Both the position numbers and the translations under genes were made by a program. A stretch of 64,000 nt of DNA from Arenibacter catalasegens (GTDB lineage: Bacteria > Bacteroidota > Bacteroidia > Flavobacteriales > Flavobacteriaceae), in NCBI RefSeq assembly GCF_002909235.1, contig NZ_PHQQ01000011.1, forward strand, positions 1-64,000, given 5' to 3'. Shown here in pieces: positions 35,106 to 44,361 of this stretch (positions are counted from its first letter, which is position 1; each line of letters begins with the position of its first letter). The notes beneath the pieces were generated by a model. That model was not told where the DNA came from, did not search any database, and was given only the letters and a program-made list of their open reading frames with translations.

Positions 35106-36389
35106 ATGCATTACCTAAACGAAAGCCACATTCTGCTTTTTATTGTGCAGATCCTTGTTCTCCTGGGGTTTGCACGAACCCTTGGGGTGTTATGTGAGTC
35201 CTTGAAGATTCCCGCCCTAGCAGGTGAAATTTTAGCTGGTGTAATGTTGGGGCCAACCCTACTTGGGCGGGTATCGCCGGAATTACAAAATATGCTCTTT
35301 CCTCCAAGCGAGCCCCAATATATTATGCTTGAAACCGTTTCTTGGCTTGGTGTCTTCTTTCTTTTACTCGCTTCGGGTTTTCATGTTAATGTGGGGCATG
35401 CATTGCGTAGTGGACGTGCAGCCATCCTAATCGGTATAGTTGGGGTGCTGTTTCCCATTGCTATTGGCTTTCCGGTATTCAGTACATATGACCCTATTTA
35501 TTGGGGAGAAGCAGCAACTGCGGTCTCATTTCCACTATTTTTATCGGTAGCAGGTTCTATCACTGCAATATCTGTTGTAGCACGCACCTTAGGTGATCTA
35601 GGGATTAGCAAAACACCGCAAGCTTCCCTTGCCCTTTCCGCCTGTGCCATCAATGATATTTTTGGATGGTTATTGTTCACCGTGGTCTTGTCATTGGTAA
35701 CGGCGCATGCAATGAGTGTTATTGATCTGGGCGGTAAAGCATTGCTCGTAATAGGCTTTATCGTAATAAGTATTGCCGTTGGGGCTAAAGTATTGAATTT
35801 TGCGATAAAGCGTGTCCAAGCCACTTCATTACCACAGCCAGCAGCGGCACAGACCTTAATCGTCAGTGTTGGTTTGCTTTGTGGAGCTATCACGCAGTGG
35901 ATGGGAATTCATGCTATTCTGGGTTTCTTCTTGGCCGGTACCATGGCAGGAAGTGCCAAAAGAGTAACGGAGGAACTTCGCAACAGTGTCTCTGACACCT
36001 TACACGCCATCTTTGTACCCCTCTTTTTTGCTACCCTTGGTCTTAAAATTGATTTCTTGGTCGGATTGGAACTATGGCCTACCCTAATCTTTTGCACAGT
36101 TGCCATTTTGGGTAAATTTGTGGGCGCCTGGATAGGAGCAAAATTAGGCAAACAGTCCCAACAAGCATCTCTTTTAATGGGGCTAATCTTCATTCCGGGA
36201 GGAGCCATGGAGATTGTGGTTGCTACACTGGCAATGGAGCTACAACTCATCGGACAGACAATATTCGTGGCTATTGTATTTTCAGCGCTTCTTTCTTCAA
36301 TTCTCGCTGGCCCCCTAATTGGAATTCAAGCACGTCGTATAGGGATTGGGAAAATTGAAAACGATCCAGGTACGCAGGATACTTCTTAA
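35106..36389 (+). CDS. Cation:proton antiporter, CPA2 family
   Basis: 427 aa, about 12-13 membrane helices. LGVLCESLKIPALAGEILAGVMLGP (first part) and the central SITAISVVARTLGDLGISKT segment, with the ACAINDIFGWLLF ion-site helix, are the family hallmarks; KefB and Bacteroidota NapA-like proteins are the nearest type. No C-terminal TrkA-N or NAD-binding domain, so it is the short form. Likely exchanges Na+ or K+ for H+. Follows two USP genes in the same direction. Confidence 0.88.
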   Translation: MHYLNESHILLFIVQILVLLGFARTLGVLCESLKIPALAGEILAGVMLGPTLLGRVSPELQNMLFPPSEPQYIMLETVSWLGVFFLLLASGFHVNVGHALRSGRAAILIGIVGVLFPIAIGFPVFSTYDPIYWGEAATAVSFPLFLSVAGSITAISVVARTLGDLGISKTPQASLALSACAINDIFGWLLFTVVLSLVTAHAMSVIDLGGKALLVIGFIVISIAVGAKVLNFAIKRVQATSLPQPAAAQTLIVSVGLLCGAITQWMGIHAILGFFLAGTMAGSAKRVTEELRNSVSDTLHAIFVPLFFATLGLKIDFLVGLELWPTLIFCTVAILGKFVGAWIGAKLGKQSQQASLLMGLIFIPGGAMEIVVATLAMELQLIGQTIFVAIVFSALLSSILAGPLIGIQARRIGIGKIENDPGTQDTS

Positions 36390-36591
36390 ATCTTATGATA
36401 TTCAACGCTCCCTTCAGATTGGGAAGTTTGTAGCTTGGAAAGGTAAATTTTCAACTTAATGGGTGTTGCTTATGGATAAGGACAAGTGGATTTACAAATT
36501 ACACAAATTAAGAACAAGGGATACGGACAAAAAACCAGCTCCCTTATAATTCTAACCACCTATCCTCTAATTTTAAAGAAATCTTGAAGGT

Positions 36592-37821
36592 ATGAACGAT
36601 GAAAAGGAAACTGTAGGTCTAAAGAAACAACTCGGTACGGTTCAAATATTATTGTACGGAGTTGGAACCATGCTCGGAGCTGGTATTTATGTGCTGGTGG
36701 GTAAAGTAGCACAATATTCTGGAACACTTGCTCCTCTTTCCTTCCTTCTTGCTGGAGTTTTGGCAGGAATGACCGCTTACTCTTATTCCCTTCTGGCTCC
36801 ACGGTTTCCGAAAAGTGGTGGGGAAATAGTTTATGTAAATAAGGCTTTTAACTCAAAACGTTTGGCCTCCTTGGTTGGGTGGGGAGTAATTTTCACGGGA
36901 TTCATCTCCGCGGCGGCCATTCTTAAAGGATTTGTAGGTTACCTGGACGTGTTCATAGAAATCCCAGATGCATATGTTATTATTTTTAGTATGATAGTAC
37001 TGACTATTCTCGCTATATGGGGTATTGGAGAATCCCTGAACGTGATCGGATTAATTACCCTGATTGAAGTTGTGGGGCTGCTATTTGTTATTTATATAGC
37101 AGGTCTGGATCTGGAGAAATTAACTTCGCAGTTTTCCCAAATGTTCATCGAGGCACCCGGCTCTGATGTGTTTGCTGTATTTCAGGGCGCATTCTTGGCT
37201 TTTTATGCCTTTGTTGGGTTTGAAGATTTGGCAAATGTTGCCGAGGAAGCCAAAAACCCGAAAAAGAGTATGCCTATTGCTATTATGGGCAGTTTCATCA
37301 TTGCTTTGTTGCTGTATATAGCTGTGGCTGTAGTAGCCGTGATTTCCTTGCCCCTAGATGTACTTTCAGCTACCAATGCCCCTATGGCAGAAATAGTTGC
37401 GATTAAGGGGCAGCATTATGCCTATGCTATTAGTGTCATAAGTTTGGTTGCTGTTTTAAATGGAGTACTGGCACAGGTCATAATGGGCTCTAGGGTTCTT
37501 TATGGAATGGCCGGTCAGAACAGTGCGCCAAAATTGTTTCATCAGCTACATAAAAAGTATCGTACTCCTTTGCCGGCTACCATAGTGATAGCTATTGGAA
37601 TTGTGGTCTTGGCCATTTTCGTGCCCATTGTTCAACTCGCCAATACTACCAGCTACGTAATCATTAGCGTTTTTGCACTGGTCAATTTCTCACAGACCAA
37701 GCTGGCTTTTGACGAATTCGGCAAGTGGAAATGTTGGTGGAACCCGAAGTTTCTGGTCCCATTGGTTGGTGCTCTGCTATGTCTAATATTTCTTGGATAT
37801 AAGATTCTTGCCGTTGTGTAA
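36592..37821 (+). CDS. APC family amino-acid/polyamine permease
   Basis: 409 aa, about 12 helices. GAGIYVLVGKVAQYSG (TM1 motif with GIYV), FVGFEDLANVAEEAKNPKKS in the middle and LLYGMAGQNSAPKLF-type segment in TM8 are typical of the APC family. Short C-terminus. The preceding 200 bp are non-coding. Substrate not predictable; likely an amino acid. Confidence 0.88.
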   Translation: MNDEKETVGLKKQLGTVQILLYGVGTMLGAGIYVLVGKVAQYSGTLAPLSFLLAGVLAGMTAYSYSLLAPRFPKSGGEIVYVNKAFNSKRLASLVGWGVIFTGFISAAAILKGFVGYLDVFIEIPDAYVIIFSMIVLTILAIWGIGESLNVIGLITLIEVVGLLFVIYIAGLDLEKLTSQFSQMFIEAPGSDVFAVFQGAFLAFYAFVGFEDLANVAEEAKNPKKSMPIAIMGSFIIALLLYIAVAVVAVISLPLDVLSATNAPMAEIVAIKGQHYAYAISVISLVAVLNGVLAQVIMGSRVLYGMAGQNSAPKLFHQLHKKYRTPLPATIVIAIGIVVLAIFVPIVQLANTTSYVIISVFALVNFSQTKLAFDEFGKWKCWWNPKFLVPLVGALLCLIFLGYKILAVV

Positions 37822-38000
37822 TGGCCATTAATGGCCCTATTGATTCAGTGCTAACCATAGTTCCAACGCTTAAATGATTTAGAATATGTGATGGTTCCTT
37901 CCTTTATTAATTGTTGATTTAAGATAGCACTTTTGATTGATTTATAATATTAAAAGGTGGGATGCAGCTATGAAGTATGGGCATTGTTAACTGTTGGTTT

Positions 38001-38441
38001 TTATTTATTGGACTTTTCCATTTCATATAAATCAAGACCTTCTCCCCAATAATTTTTTTCGATCCGATTAAGGCTGAATTCAAATTTTTCAAAAAACTTA
38101 TACGCCAGTTGAGATGTTGTTACAATGAACTTTTCTATTCTTTTATCTTCACCTAATATTTTCAAACAATGCTCTACCGCCAGTCTACCTAGCCCTTGTC
38201 CAGTATAATCAGGATCAAAAAAGACCCACGTAATTCGTCCTGATTTATCATTTTCCTTTATATAATATCCGGTTCCACCAACAATATTGTTATTCACTTC
38301 AATTGTAAAATAGGTTTCTCCGTTTTCCTCTAGATATTCTTCAAAATCAATTATTTCGATGTTGTCAAAATATTTGGGAGTGTTAAGGCTAAAAATTTTT
38401 AATAAACTCTCTTTGTCAGAAGGTTCGTATGGTCTAATCAT
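38001..38441 (-). CDS. GNAT family N-acetyltransferase
   Basis: 146 aa. MIRPYEPSDKESLLKIF, ITWVFFDPDYTGQGLGRLAV with the acetyl-CoA loop (Q/RxxGxG/A variant QGLGRL) and FFEKFEFS near the end are typical. Spacer downstream of a RibD-type gene with an imperfect inverted repeat (38442-38542) places it in a cassette-like module with that gene. Substrate unknown. Confidence 0.82.
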   Translation of the reverse strand: MIRPYEPSDKESLLKIFSLNTPKYFDNIEIIDFEEYLEENGETYFTIEVNNNIVGGTGYYIKENDKSGRITWVFFDPDYTGQGLGRLAVEHCLKILGEDKRIEKFIVTTSQLAYKFFEKFEFSLNRIEKNYWGEGLDLYEMEKSNK

Positions 38442-38542
38442 TTTTTTAAGTTGTTGCTAACGTGTTATGTGTATAATTAGTACAATTTTGGTTGAGCAAT
38501 TAATATCGTATTATTTTATACAACTTTGTTAACGGTTCGTTT
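38442..38542. repeat. Cassette-like spacer with imperfect inverted repeat
   Basis: On the minus strand the spacer between RibD-type and GNAT genes runs from GTTAACAAAGTTGTATAA to TTATACACATAACACGTTAG, the two halves pairing imperfectly. The flanking TAACG/CGTTA-like ends recall attC-type or other cassette boundaries, but I cannot demonstrate this. It differs in sequence from the HEPN cluster spacers. Confidence 0.3.
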
Positions 38543-39124
38543 TTACTGTCTGTCCACTTTATAGTTCAGTTCTGTTACTCCGCAAGAAAATTGCCGAGTA
38601 GTCAATAGTTTCAATTTTATTTTGCCTTTAATGTCTACAAATAATGGTATGCCTTGTCCAAGAATAATAGGGTTAACAAATAGCCAGTAGCCATCAATTA
38701 AGTTATGTTTCATAAGTGAATGTGTGGCTGTCGGGCTGCCAAAAAGCAAAATGTCTTTACTCCTACCATTGCGGGATTGTTTCAGCTCATTTATGTTGTC
38801 CGGAAGGTTGTCGCTAATAATTTTTGTGTTGGTCAAATCTGCTCCTTTCATTGTTTTTGACATTACTATTTTTTGAACTTTGCTATACCACTTCGAATGT
38901 TCTATGTCATGCTTGGTCGCAGTCGGCTTGTCTGCTGCGGTAGGCCAATAATTCTCCATCATCTGATACGTTACTCGTCCATACAATGAAGTGTCGCCTT
39001 TGTTTATCCGCTTACCGACATAATCAAAAATTTCTTCATCAGTATTAATCCAGTCCATTTCGCCGTTCGCCCCTGCTACGAAACCGTCAAGCGATATATG
39101 CATAAATGAAATTATTTTTCTCAT
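38543..39124 (-). CDS. Dihydrofolate reductase family protein (RibD C-terminal type)
   Basis: 193 aa. MRKIISFMHISLDGFVAG at the N-terminus and SLYGRVTYQMMENYWPT (about 47-63), then ILLFGSPTATHSLMKHNLID, are diagnostic of the RibD C-terminal/DHFR-like fold, a stand-alone NADPH-dependent reductase-like domain. In Bacteroidota these proteins are frequent and unassigned. Part of a leftward module with the GNAT gene and a decayed hydrolase. Confidence 0.85.
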   Translation of the reverse strand: MRKIISFMHISLDGFVAGANGEMDWINTDEEIFDYVGKRINKGDTSLYGRVTYQMMENYWPTAADKPTATKHDIEHSKWYSKVQKIVMSKTMKGADLTNTKIISDNLPDNINELKQSRNGRSKDILLFGSPTATHSLMKHNLIDGYWLFVNPIILGQGIPLFVDIKGKIKLKLLTTRQFSCGVTELNYKVDRQ

Positions 39125-39174
39125 ATTTAGTTTTTCTTTTTGTTCTAAAACTTTTCAATCATCGGAACAACAAG

Positions 39175-39760
39175 TTAGCTTTCTTTGAAGTTGGGTATTA
39201 TCGCTGTTATTTCGTCAATGTATTCTCCGTGTCCGCCCGGAATTATTGCTAGTTCAGACTTTGCAATTTGTCTGTGCAATTCAATTGCGTGTTCGGGTGT
39301 AATTACGTCTTTGTCGTCAATGATGATTAAAGTCGGTGCTTAAATTGATTTTATTTGTCCGTCTGCAATGTCTTTGAAATTCACCATTCGCTTAGCATCT
39401 CTATCGTGCATTATTTCCAAACCATTTGTTTCGCTTGAAACTTGTTTGTAAGCCGTTCTCAGTTGCTCGGGCATATTTGCTAATGTCGCTTGTTCGCCCT
39501 TGCGCCTACAATTCAACCGCTATTACTTGTCTATTTTTCGCCAATGACGGAATAACTTTTTCAAAGTTGGATTGAATTGTTGAACCACCACAGTGGATTA
39601 AAATAAGGGGGTTGCCTTGTCCGTATATTTCGTAATACATTTTCAGGCCATTCACTTCCGAATATCTACTACTAAAAGCCGATTTTTTCGCTGTAGCTAT
39701 TTTCATTTTTTTCAGCCCTTTGTTCCTTGTGGTGTAATCCGTTACATTGACCGCTAACAA
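39175..39760 (-). pseudogene. Decayed alpha/beta hydrolase
   Basis: The N-terminal part is intact in one frame (about 39506-39760): FSSRYSEVNGLKMYYEIYGQ, then GNPLILIHCGGST. A later part in a different frame reads PEQLRTAYKQVS, then a TAA inside the frame (after IADGQIKSI), then APTLIIIDDKDVITPEHAIE and GGHGEYIDEITAIIP, ending at 39175. The middle, including the GxSxG nucleophile, is missing, so it is both deleted and interrupted. Clear remnant of a full-length hydrolase. Confidence 0.75.
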
Positions 39761-39862
39761 TCGAGTATGATTATTGTTTATATCCCTTTTGTATTCCTAA
39801 GGTATTAAATATCAGTTAATTATAAATTTCATTATTTTAGAAAAAGATATTATGCAGTCCCA

Positions 39863-41515
39863 TTAATCGGTGTATACCTTCACATCCTTAAACATAAACG
39901 GATTACTACTGACCATTAAATCTTTACCACTGGCAGTGGTCACATTCTTAAGAACCACCTCGTTAGTTTTGACATAGGGAAACTGCTCTTGATAAGAATC
40001 GTCGGTCATTTCTTCATTAAAATCTTTAAAAATGGCAGGACCTTGGTAATCTTCCGGGTGGTTGGAATCATCGATATGAAGGTTTTCTATGGTAATCTGT
40101 TCAGGCATATAACAGGTGTAACCAAAATCATGTTGTCCGGAATAGGAACCACCAATTAAACTGGCACTGGTAGTCTTGCCCCCTTCTGGTACAAATACAC
40201 AATTACGGATTACGATTTTCCCCTGCCAAGTACTGCCGTAGTCAGAGCGCAGATTGACCAGGTTCCTTCCTCGGATGGTGGTGTTCTCAATAGTTAAAAC
40301 CCCACTACCAATAGCGTTGATTCCCATGTGTCCCAAGGTAGAGTTCCGGATGGAGGCATTTGCAACCCCTTTGTGAGCATCAAATCGGGAAAAGGTGCAA
40401 TTGTCATAGACAAGATTTTTGGAGTAGTTGGAACTCTGTATTCCCCAATATGTTTTATCGTTAATATCATTGGTCTGACTGCAGTTCACAAATGATACGT
40501 TAAGGGCTCGGTTGACCAAAATGTCGTAAGAGCCCATGGAGACGGACAATCCGGCCGAACCAATGGTGCTGTAGGTTTTGTGTCCGGTCAGGACACTATT
40601 CTTAATAGTTACATAGGCGCAGTCACGAGCAGTTATGAAACCGCCATAAGGGGCACCATGATCTTCTTCGCCAATGATGTAGTGTTCCAGCCCATCCAAA
40701 AGCACATTGGATCTTCTGATCATGATGTTACGGCTGTAATAAGTGTACTTTGATTCAGCTTTATTGGCAATAGTGGTAAATCGCCCTCCGGAGATGCTTA
40801 ATGTGGTCTCGTCCAAGGGAAGGGCAGTTACATCGGTAATCTGATCGAAGTCCCAGATTATGGGAGCGTCCAGATCTACATTGCCGTTTTCATCAACAAC
40901 AAAAATATCTGTTTGCGTAGATCCATTATCTTGGTTCAGTCCAAAACGGATATAGTGCTTTTGTTGGGTGTTGGTGACCGTGATCAGACAGGATGCAGGC
41001 AAGGAGACGTCTATTTTTGCCTGATTCTTCTTTAGTGAAGATATCCCTTCTAATTTAAACGGTTGAAGGTTGGAACTGACTATGAATACGGAAGCACTTC
41101 GGTTTTCGACTTCAGTATCATCAATGATGAAGGCCGCTGTACCAAAATCGGTATTAGTTCGGATAATAGCTGTGCGTTCCTTTCCTCCAATGTAGTATGT
41201 GAACCCCTCATCTGCTTTTACTAAAAGGTCGTGTTGATTGGCGAAGGCATGGGTTGCAGCTATGGCATCTATATCATCCGTTTTGCCGTCACCACTGGCA
41301 CCGAAGTCACTATAGCGCACCAAACCAAGGGCTTTAAATTTGAGAACATTTTTTGGTGATACATTTACCTGCAATTCTCCATTTTTATTTATAAATACTT
41401 GGGTTTTTTTCTTGTTGGCAGTGATTACCACATTTTCTTGTGAGCTTTCAGTCTGCCCTTGGGCTACTAATACACAGGAAAAAAAAAGGATCAAGAGTAA
41501 GGAATATTTTATCAT
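39863..41515 (-). CDS. Secreted right-handed beta-helix (pectate-lyase-like) protein
   Basis: 550 aa. Signal peptide about 1-20 (ends AQGQ). The N-terminal motif YSDFGASGDGKTDDIDAI (about 68-85) is the characteristic start of pectin-lyase-fold glycan enzymes (GH28/PL family-like), followed by a long stretch of short beta-helical coils with many N and T residues. Active-site residues cannot be identified with confidence, so it may be a lyase, hydrolase or binding protein. Sits 280 bp from the IS21 element. Confidence 0.75.
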   Translation of the reverse strand: MIKYSLLLILFFSCVLVAQGQTESSQENVVITANKKKTQVFINKNGELQVNVSPKNVLKFKALGLVRYSDFGASGDGKTDDIDAIAATHAFANQHDLLVKADEGFTYYIGGKERTAIIRTNTDFGTAAFIIDDTEVENRSASVFIVSSNLQPFKLEGISSLKKNQAKIDVSLPASCLITVTNTQQKHYIRFGLNQDNGSTQTDIFVVDENGNVDLDAPIIWDFDQITDVTALPLDETTLSISGGRFTTIANKAESKYTYYSRNIMIRRSNVLLDGLEHYIIGEEDHGAPYGGFITARDCAYVTIKNSVLTGHKTYSTIGSAGLSVSMGSYDILVNRALNVSFVNCSQTNDINDKTYWGIQSSNYSKNLVYDNCTFSRFDAHKGVANASIRNSTLGHMGINAIGSGVLTIENTTIRGRNLVNLRSDYGSTWQGKIVIRNCVFVPEGGKTTSASLIGGSYSGQHDFGYTCYMPEQITIENLHIDDSNHPEDYQGPAIFKDFNEEMTDDSYQEQFPYVKTNEVVLKNVTTASGKDLMVSSNPFMFKDVKVYTD

Positions 41516-41718
41516 GAGCGCTTGTGGTTAGTCATCAATTTTGGTTAAAATCAATCGGATTATAAGTAATAAGGTTTATTCGTAAATTTCATCAAAAACT
41601 GTTAAATTTCACGTATAAATGCAAAATATATTCAATTATATTGAAAATTCTCCAAAGATTCTAGCTTTGTAAGCTTGCACTAGCAATCATTTTACATTTT
41701 GTTAACTGCAGGCTGGCT

Positions 41719-41762
41719 ATTTCGGAGTGACCATGCCAGTGATATCGGAGCAAACCGTGCCA
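41719..41762. repeat. IS21 end, two subterminal repeats (istB side)
   Basis: Inverted relative to the other end, two 20-bp copies of the pattern TTTCGG/ATCGG, then 8-9 variable bases, then TGCCA lie at 41719-41738 and 41743-41762 (period 24). They are the transposase-binding sites of IS21-family elements. Confidence 0.75.
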
Positions 41763-41798
41763 CTTTGAAAGATATTGCAATGATATAAAAAATTAATG

Positions 41799-42539
41799 TT
41801 AATCTATTTTTAAACTCCCTTTTCTCATCGACTCGCCTTTTAGATCGATCCTGTGTGAAGAGTGTACCACCCTATCCAGTACTGCATCAGCTAGAGTCCC
41901 CTCGCCCCCTATAATCTCGTACCATGCGGAGACCGGTATCTGGGAGGATATAATTGTCGATGTCTTGTTATATCGGTCATCAATGATATCCATTAAGGTT
42001 TCCCTGGCGTGGTTATCGAAGGCCTGCAGCCCAAAGTCATCTAGAATAAGCAGGTCGGCCTTGAGAAGTTTGCCGAGCTCTTTTAGATAAGTCCCGTCCA
42101 CTTTACAGAGTTTGAATTTTTTGAAGAGTCGTGCGGTATTGCAATACATTGTTTTATATCCCATGATACAGGCTTGGTGTCCCAGTGCCTGTGCTAGATG
42201 GCTTTTCCCTACTCCGGATGCCCCGGTAACGATGATGTTTTCTTTTCTTTTTAAAAAGCCAAGCGTCCCCAAGCGAGTGAACATATTCTTGTCCAGGTTT
42301 CGTCCCTGGGCATAGCTTATATCTTCAAGACTGGCCCATTGTTTGAAGTTGGCCTGCTTTGTAAGGCGATCGATCTTTCGGTTTTGGCGGTCCTCCCATT
42401 CGTGATCCGTGAGCAGTGCCAGGTATTCATCGGCAGTCATGTCTTCTAAACGGTTGTCCTTGACGTGTTGCAAGTGCAGCTCGGCCATCGCCCCTAGGCG
42501 CATTTGTTTTAATTTCTCAATAGTTTGATTGTTGTTCAT
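41799..42539 (-). CDS. istB: IS21 helper ATPase IstB
   Basis: 246 aa. AAA+ ATPase with Walker A GASGVGKS (106-113), Walker B LLILDDFG (about 163-170) and the family's C-terminal DAVLDRVVHSSHRIDLKGES stretch. It is the transposition helper that activates the IstA transposase. Downstream of istA by 21 bp, in the normal istA-istB operon order (both leftward). Confidence 0.95.
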   Translation of the reverse strand: MNNNQTIEKLKQMRLGAMAELHLQHVKDNRLEDMTADEYLALLTDHEWEDRQNRKIDRLTKQANFKQWASLEDISYAQGRNLDKNMFTRLGTLGFLKRKENIIVTGASGVGKSHLAQALGHQACIMGYKTMYCNTARLFKKFKLCKVDGTYLKELGKLLKADLLILDDFGLQAFDNHARETLMDIIDDRYNKTSTIISSQIPVSAWYEIIGGEGTLADAVLDRVVHSSHRIDLKGESMRKGSLKID

Positions 42540-42560
42540 AATATAGATTTAAATAATAAA

Positions 42561-44114
42561 TTACTGATAAGCGGAAGCCCCTCGGATATTCTTGTGCGAA
42601 GGGATATGGGTTTGGTCCCGGTCCAGATCCTGATAGAACAAAGAGGATTTATCCAAGTTGTTTTTAAGGATATTTTTAATGCGCATATAAGAAACGGCAT
42701 CTGCCTGTAGGGCTCTTTCACAGGCCTTGTCAAGTCTTTGGGAACCATAGGATCTATGGAGTTGGATGAGCCCCATGACCCGTTTATACCCAATTTCAGG
42801 GTAATCGGTCGCGGCCAGTATTTTAGACACACAGGAGACTACGTTCGCTCCGTGGGCGGCCGCTTTGCCACTAAAGTATTCCGGGCTCCACTGGGTATAC
42901 TGCCTATGGGTACTGCTCAGGTGTTCCTTGTTGGTGATATAGATGCCTTTTCTAGGGTTCCGTTGGTGCAGAGCGATCCTTTGATGGTTGTAATATACTT
43001 CTATGACACTTTTTGTGTAATGGATCAAGGTTCTTTTTCCTATGTACCGGTAGGGTACGCTGTAATAGCTCTTGTCCGGGGAGAAGTACACATAGCCCAT
43101 TTTCTGGACTTTTGCCCGCTTGTAATCCTTAAGTTCGTAAGTGGCAGATGGCAATGGTTTTAAATATTCCCGTTCCACCGATTGAAAAAGTTCTTTGCGG
43201 CTAGCCTCCTTGCGTTGGAACATTAGGTTATTATAGGTGACCAGAAGTCGCTTTATTTCCCGGTTCAGCTCTTGTAACGAGAAGAAGGTCATCTCGCGAA
43301 GCGGATAAAAGATACGCTGGTACACCAGGTGTACGGCACCCTCTACCAAAGCCTTGTCCTGGGGCGCATAACTTCTTGTGGGGTTAATGACACAATTGTA
43401 ATGACGGGCAAAATCCTTAAAGGACCTGTTGATCTCCGGTTCATATTTACTGGCCCTGGTGACCGCTGACTTTAAGTTATCCGATACTATGGCTTTTGGA
43501 ACACCTCCGTAAAATTGTAGCGCACCGGCACAGCAAGCGATAAGATCTTCCCGTTTTTGGCTCAAGCAGGCTTCTACATAGGTATATTGGCTGTGGGGAA
43601 GAATAGCAACAAATACTTCTACCGGAATAATCTCCCCGGTTTCCTTATTGATAATTTGAAGTTTCTTACCGGTAAAATCAATGAACATTTCTTTGCCCGC
43701 TTCGTGCTCGAGTTTCATCGAGCCTTTGAGCTTCGGGTATTTACGCCGGTAATGCTCCATAAACTGGGTATAACTGTAAGGATCGGCCGCCTGTTGCACA
43801 TAATCCTGATAATGGTACATAAACGTAAAGCCGGGATGGTCTTGGGCCCTTTTGACCCCCTCAAAATAAAGCATCAGTCCATTATGGCGCTCACTATCAA
43901 TGGTGGTATAGGAAGGAAAGAGCGCTTCCAGACGCGGATTATCAAAGAAAAGCAATTCTTTAAAGGAGTATTCACTCCCCTTAAAGAACTTCATATAGGT
44001 GTTTACCGTATTACGGGAAATATCCAGAGTGGATCCGATCTTACGATTGCTAAACCCATCCAAATGGAGGGTGATAATTTGTTTTAAGTCCATAGGATCA
44101 AGTGTATTGGCCAT
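42561..44114 (-). CDS. istA: IS21 transposase IstA
   Basis: 517 aa. N-terminal helix-turn-helix (FSNRKIGSTLDISRNTVNTY, about 21-40), then a DDE integrase core with D146 (MFIDFTGKK), D212 (AIVSDNLKS) and E258 (DKALVEGAVH). This is the full-length IS21-type transposase, with no disruption. Its promoter lies in the five-repeat end. Confidence 0.95.
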   Translation of the reverse strand: MANTLDPMDLKQIITLHLDGFSNRKIGSTLDISRNTVNTYMKFFKGSEYSFKELLFFDNPRLEALFPSYTTIDSERHNGLMLYFEGVKRAQDHPGFTFMYHYQDYVQQAADPYSYTQFMEHYRRKYPKLKGSMKLEHEAGKEMFIDFTGKKLQIINKETGEIIPVEVFVAILPHSQYTYVEACLSQKREDLIACCAGALQFYGGVPKAIVSDNLKSAVTRASKYEPEINRSFKDFARHYNCVINPTRSYAPQDKALVEGAVHLVYQRIFYPLREMTFFSLQELNREIKRLLVTYNNLMFQRKEASRKELFQSVEREYLKPLPSATYELKDYKRAKVQKMGYVYFSPDKSYYSVPYRYIGKRTLIHYTKSVIEVYYNHQRIALHQRNPRKGIYITNKEHLSSTHRQYTQWSPEYFSGKAAAHGANVVSCVSKILAATDYPEIGYKRVMGLIQLHRSYGSQRLDKACERALQADAVSYMRIKNILKNNLDKSSLFYQDLDRDQTHIPSHKNIRGASAYQ

Positions 44115-44159
44115 ATCTTATCACGATTTTGCAATAAGATATTACTTGATCTTTCAAAG

Positions 44160-44313
44160 TGGCACAAAACGAACCGTTACAGCCTCATCAATTTAAAGCC
44201 AGTGGCACAAATCGAACCGTTATAAATTCAGCGCTCAGCTAAAATTGGCACAATTTGAACCGATATGCCTGGCACAAACCCGACCGATAACACTGGCACA
44301 AAACGAACCGAAA
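44160..44313. repeat. IS21 end, five tandem 20-bp repeats (istA side)
   Basis: Five copies of TGGCACAAAnCGAACCGnTA (allowing a few changes) start at 44160, 44203, 44246, 44270 and 44294, with intervals of 43, 43, 24 and 24 bp. Multiple terminal repeats of this type bind the IS21 transposase. Five on one side and two on the other is an asymmetric arrangement. Confidence 0.8.
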
Positions 44314-44322
44314 TACTCAAGC

Positions 44323-44350
44323 ACTACATCTTTGCAAAGAATTTATAAAA
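44323..44350 (+). promoter_or_regulatory. Promoter-proximal block of the tolC operon
   Basis: The 28 bp ACTACATCTTTG, then CAAAGAATTTATAAAA, match the block at 49421-49448 in front of the alcohol dehydrogenase gene at 25 of 28 positions, and the similarity stops close to the IS junction (44315/44316). ATCTTTGC resembles the -7 element of Bacteroidota promoters. No -33 TTG is found at the right distance, since the IS end occupies that place. Confidence 0.5.
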
Positions 44351-44361
44351 CGTTTTTTGTA

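Larger units (their letters stand above)
41718..44315. mobile_element. IS21-family insertion sequence, complete
   Basis: About 2.6 kb. It holds istB and istA in the usual order and is bounded by related ends: TATTTCGG at 41718-41725 matches, inverted, CCGAAATA ending at 44315, and each end bears tandem 20-bp repeats (two on the istB side, five on the istA side). I could not identify a target-site duplication. It lies just before the tolC operon; the insertion point is 46 bp upstream of its ATG. Confidence 0.85.

Noticed and set aside
44245-44361. N-terminal extension of tolC through the IS end
   Set aside because: Those residues are encoded by the IS21 terminal repeats and come before a clear signal peptide at 44362.
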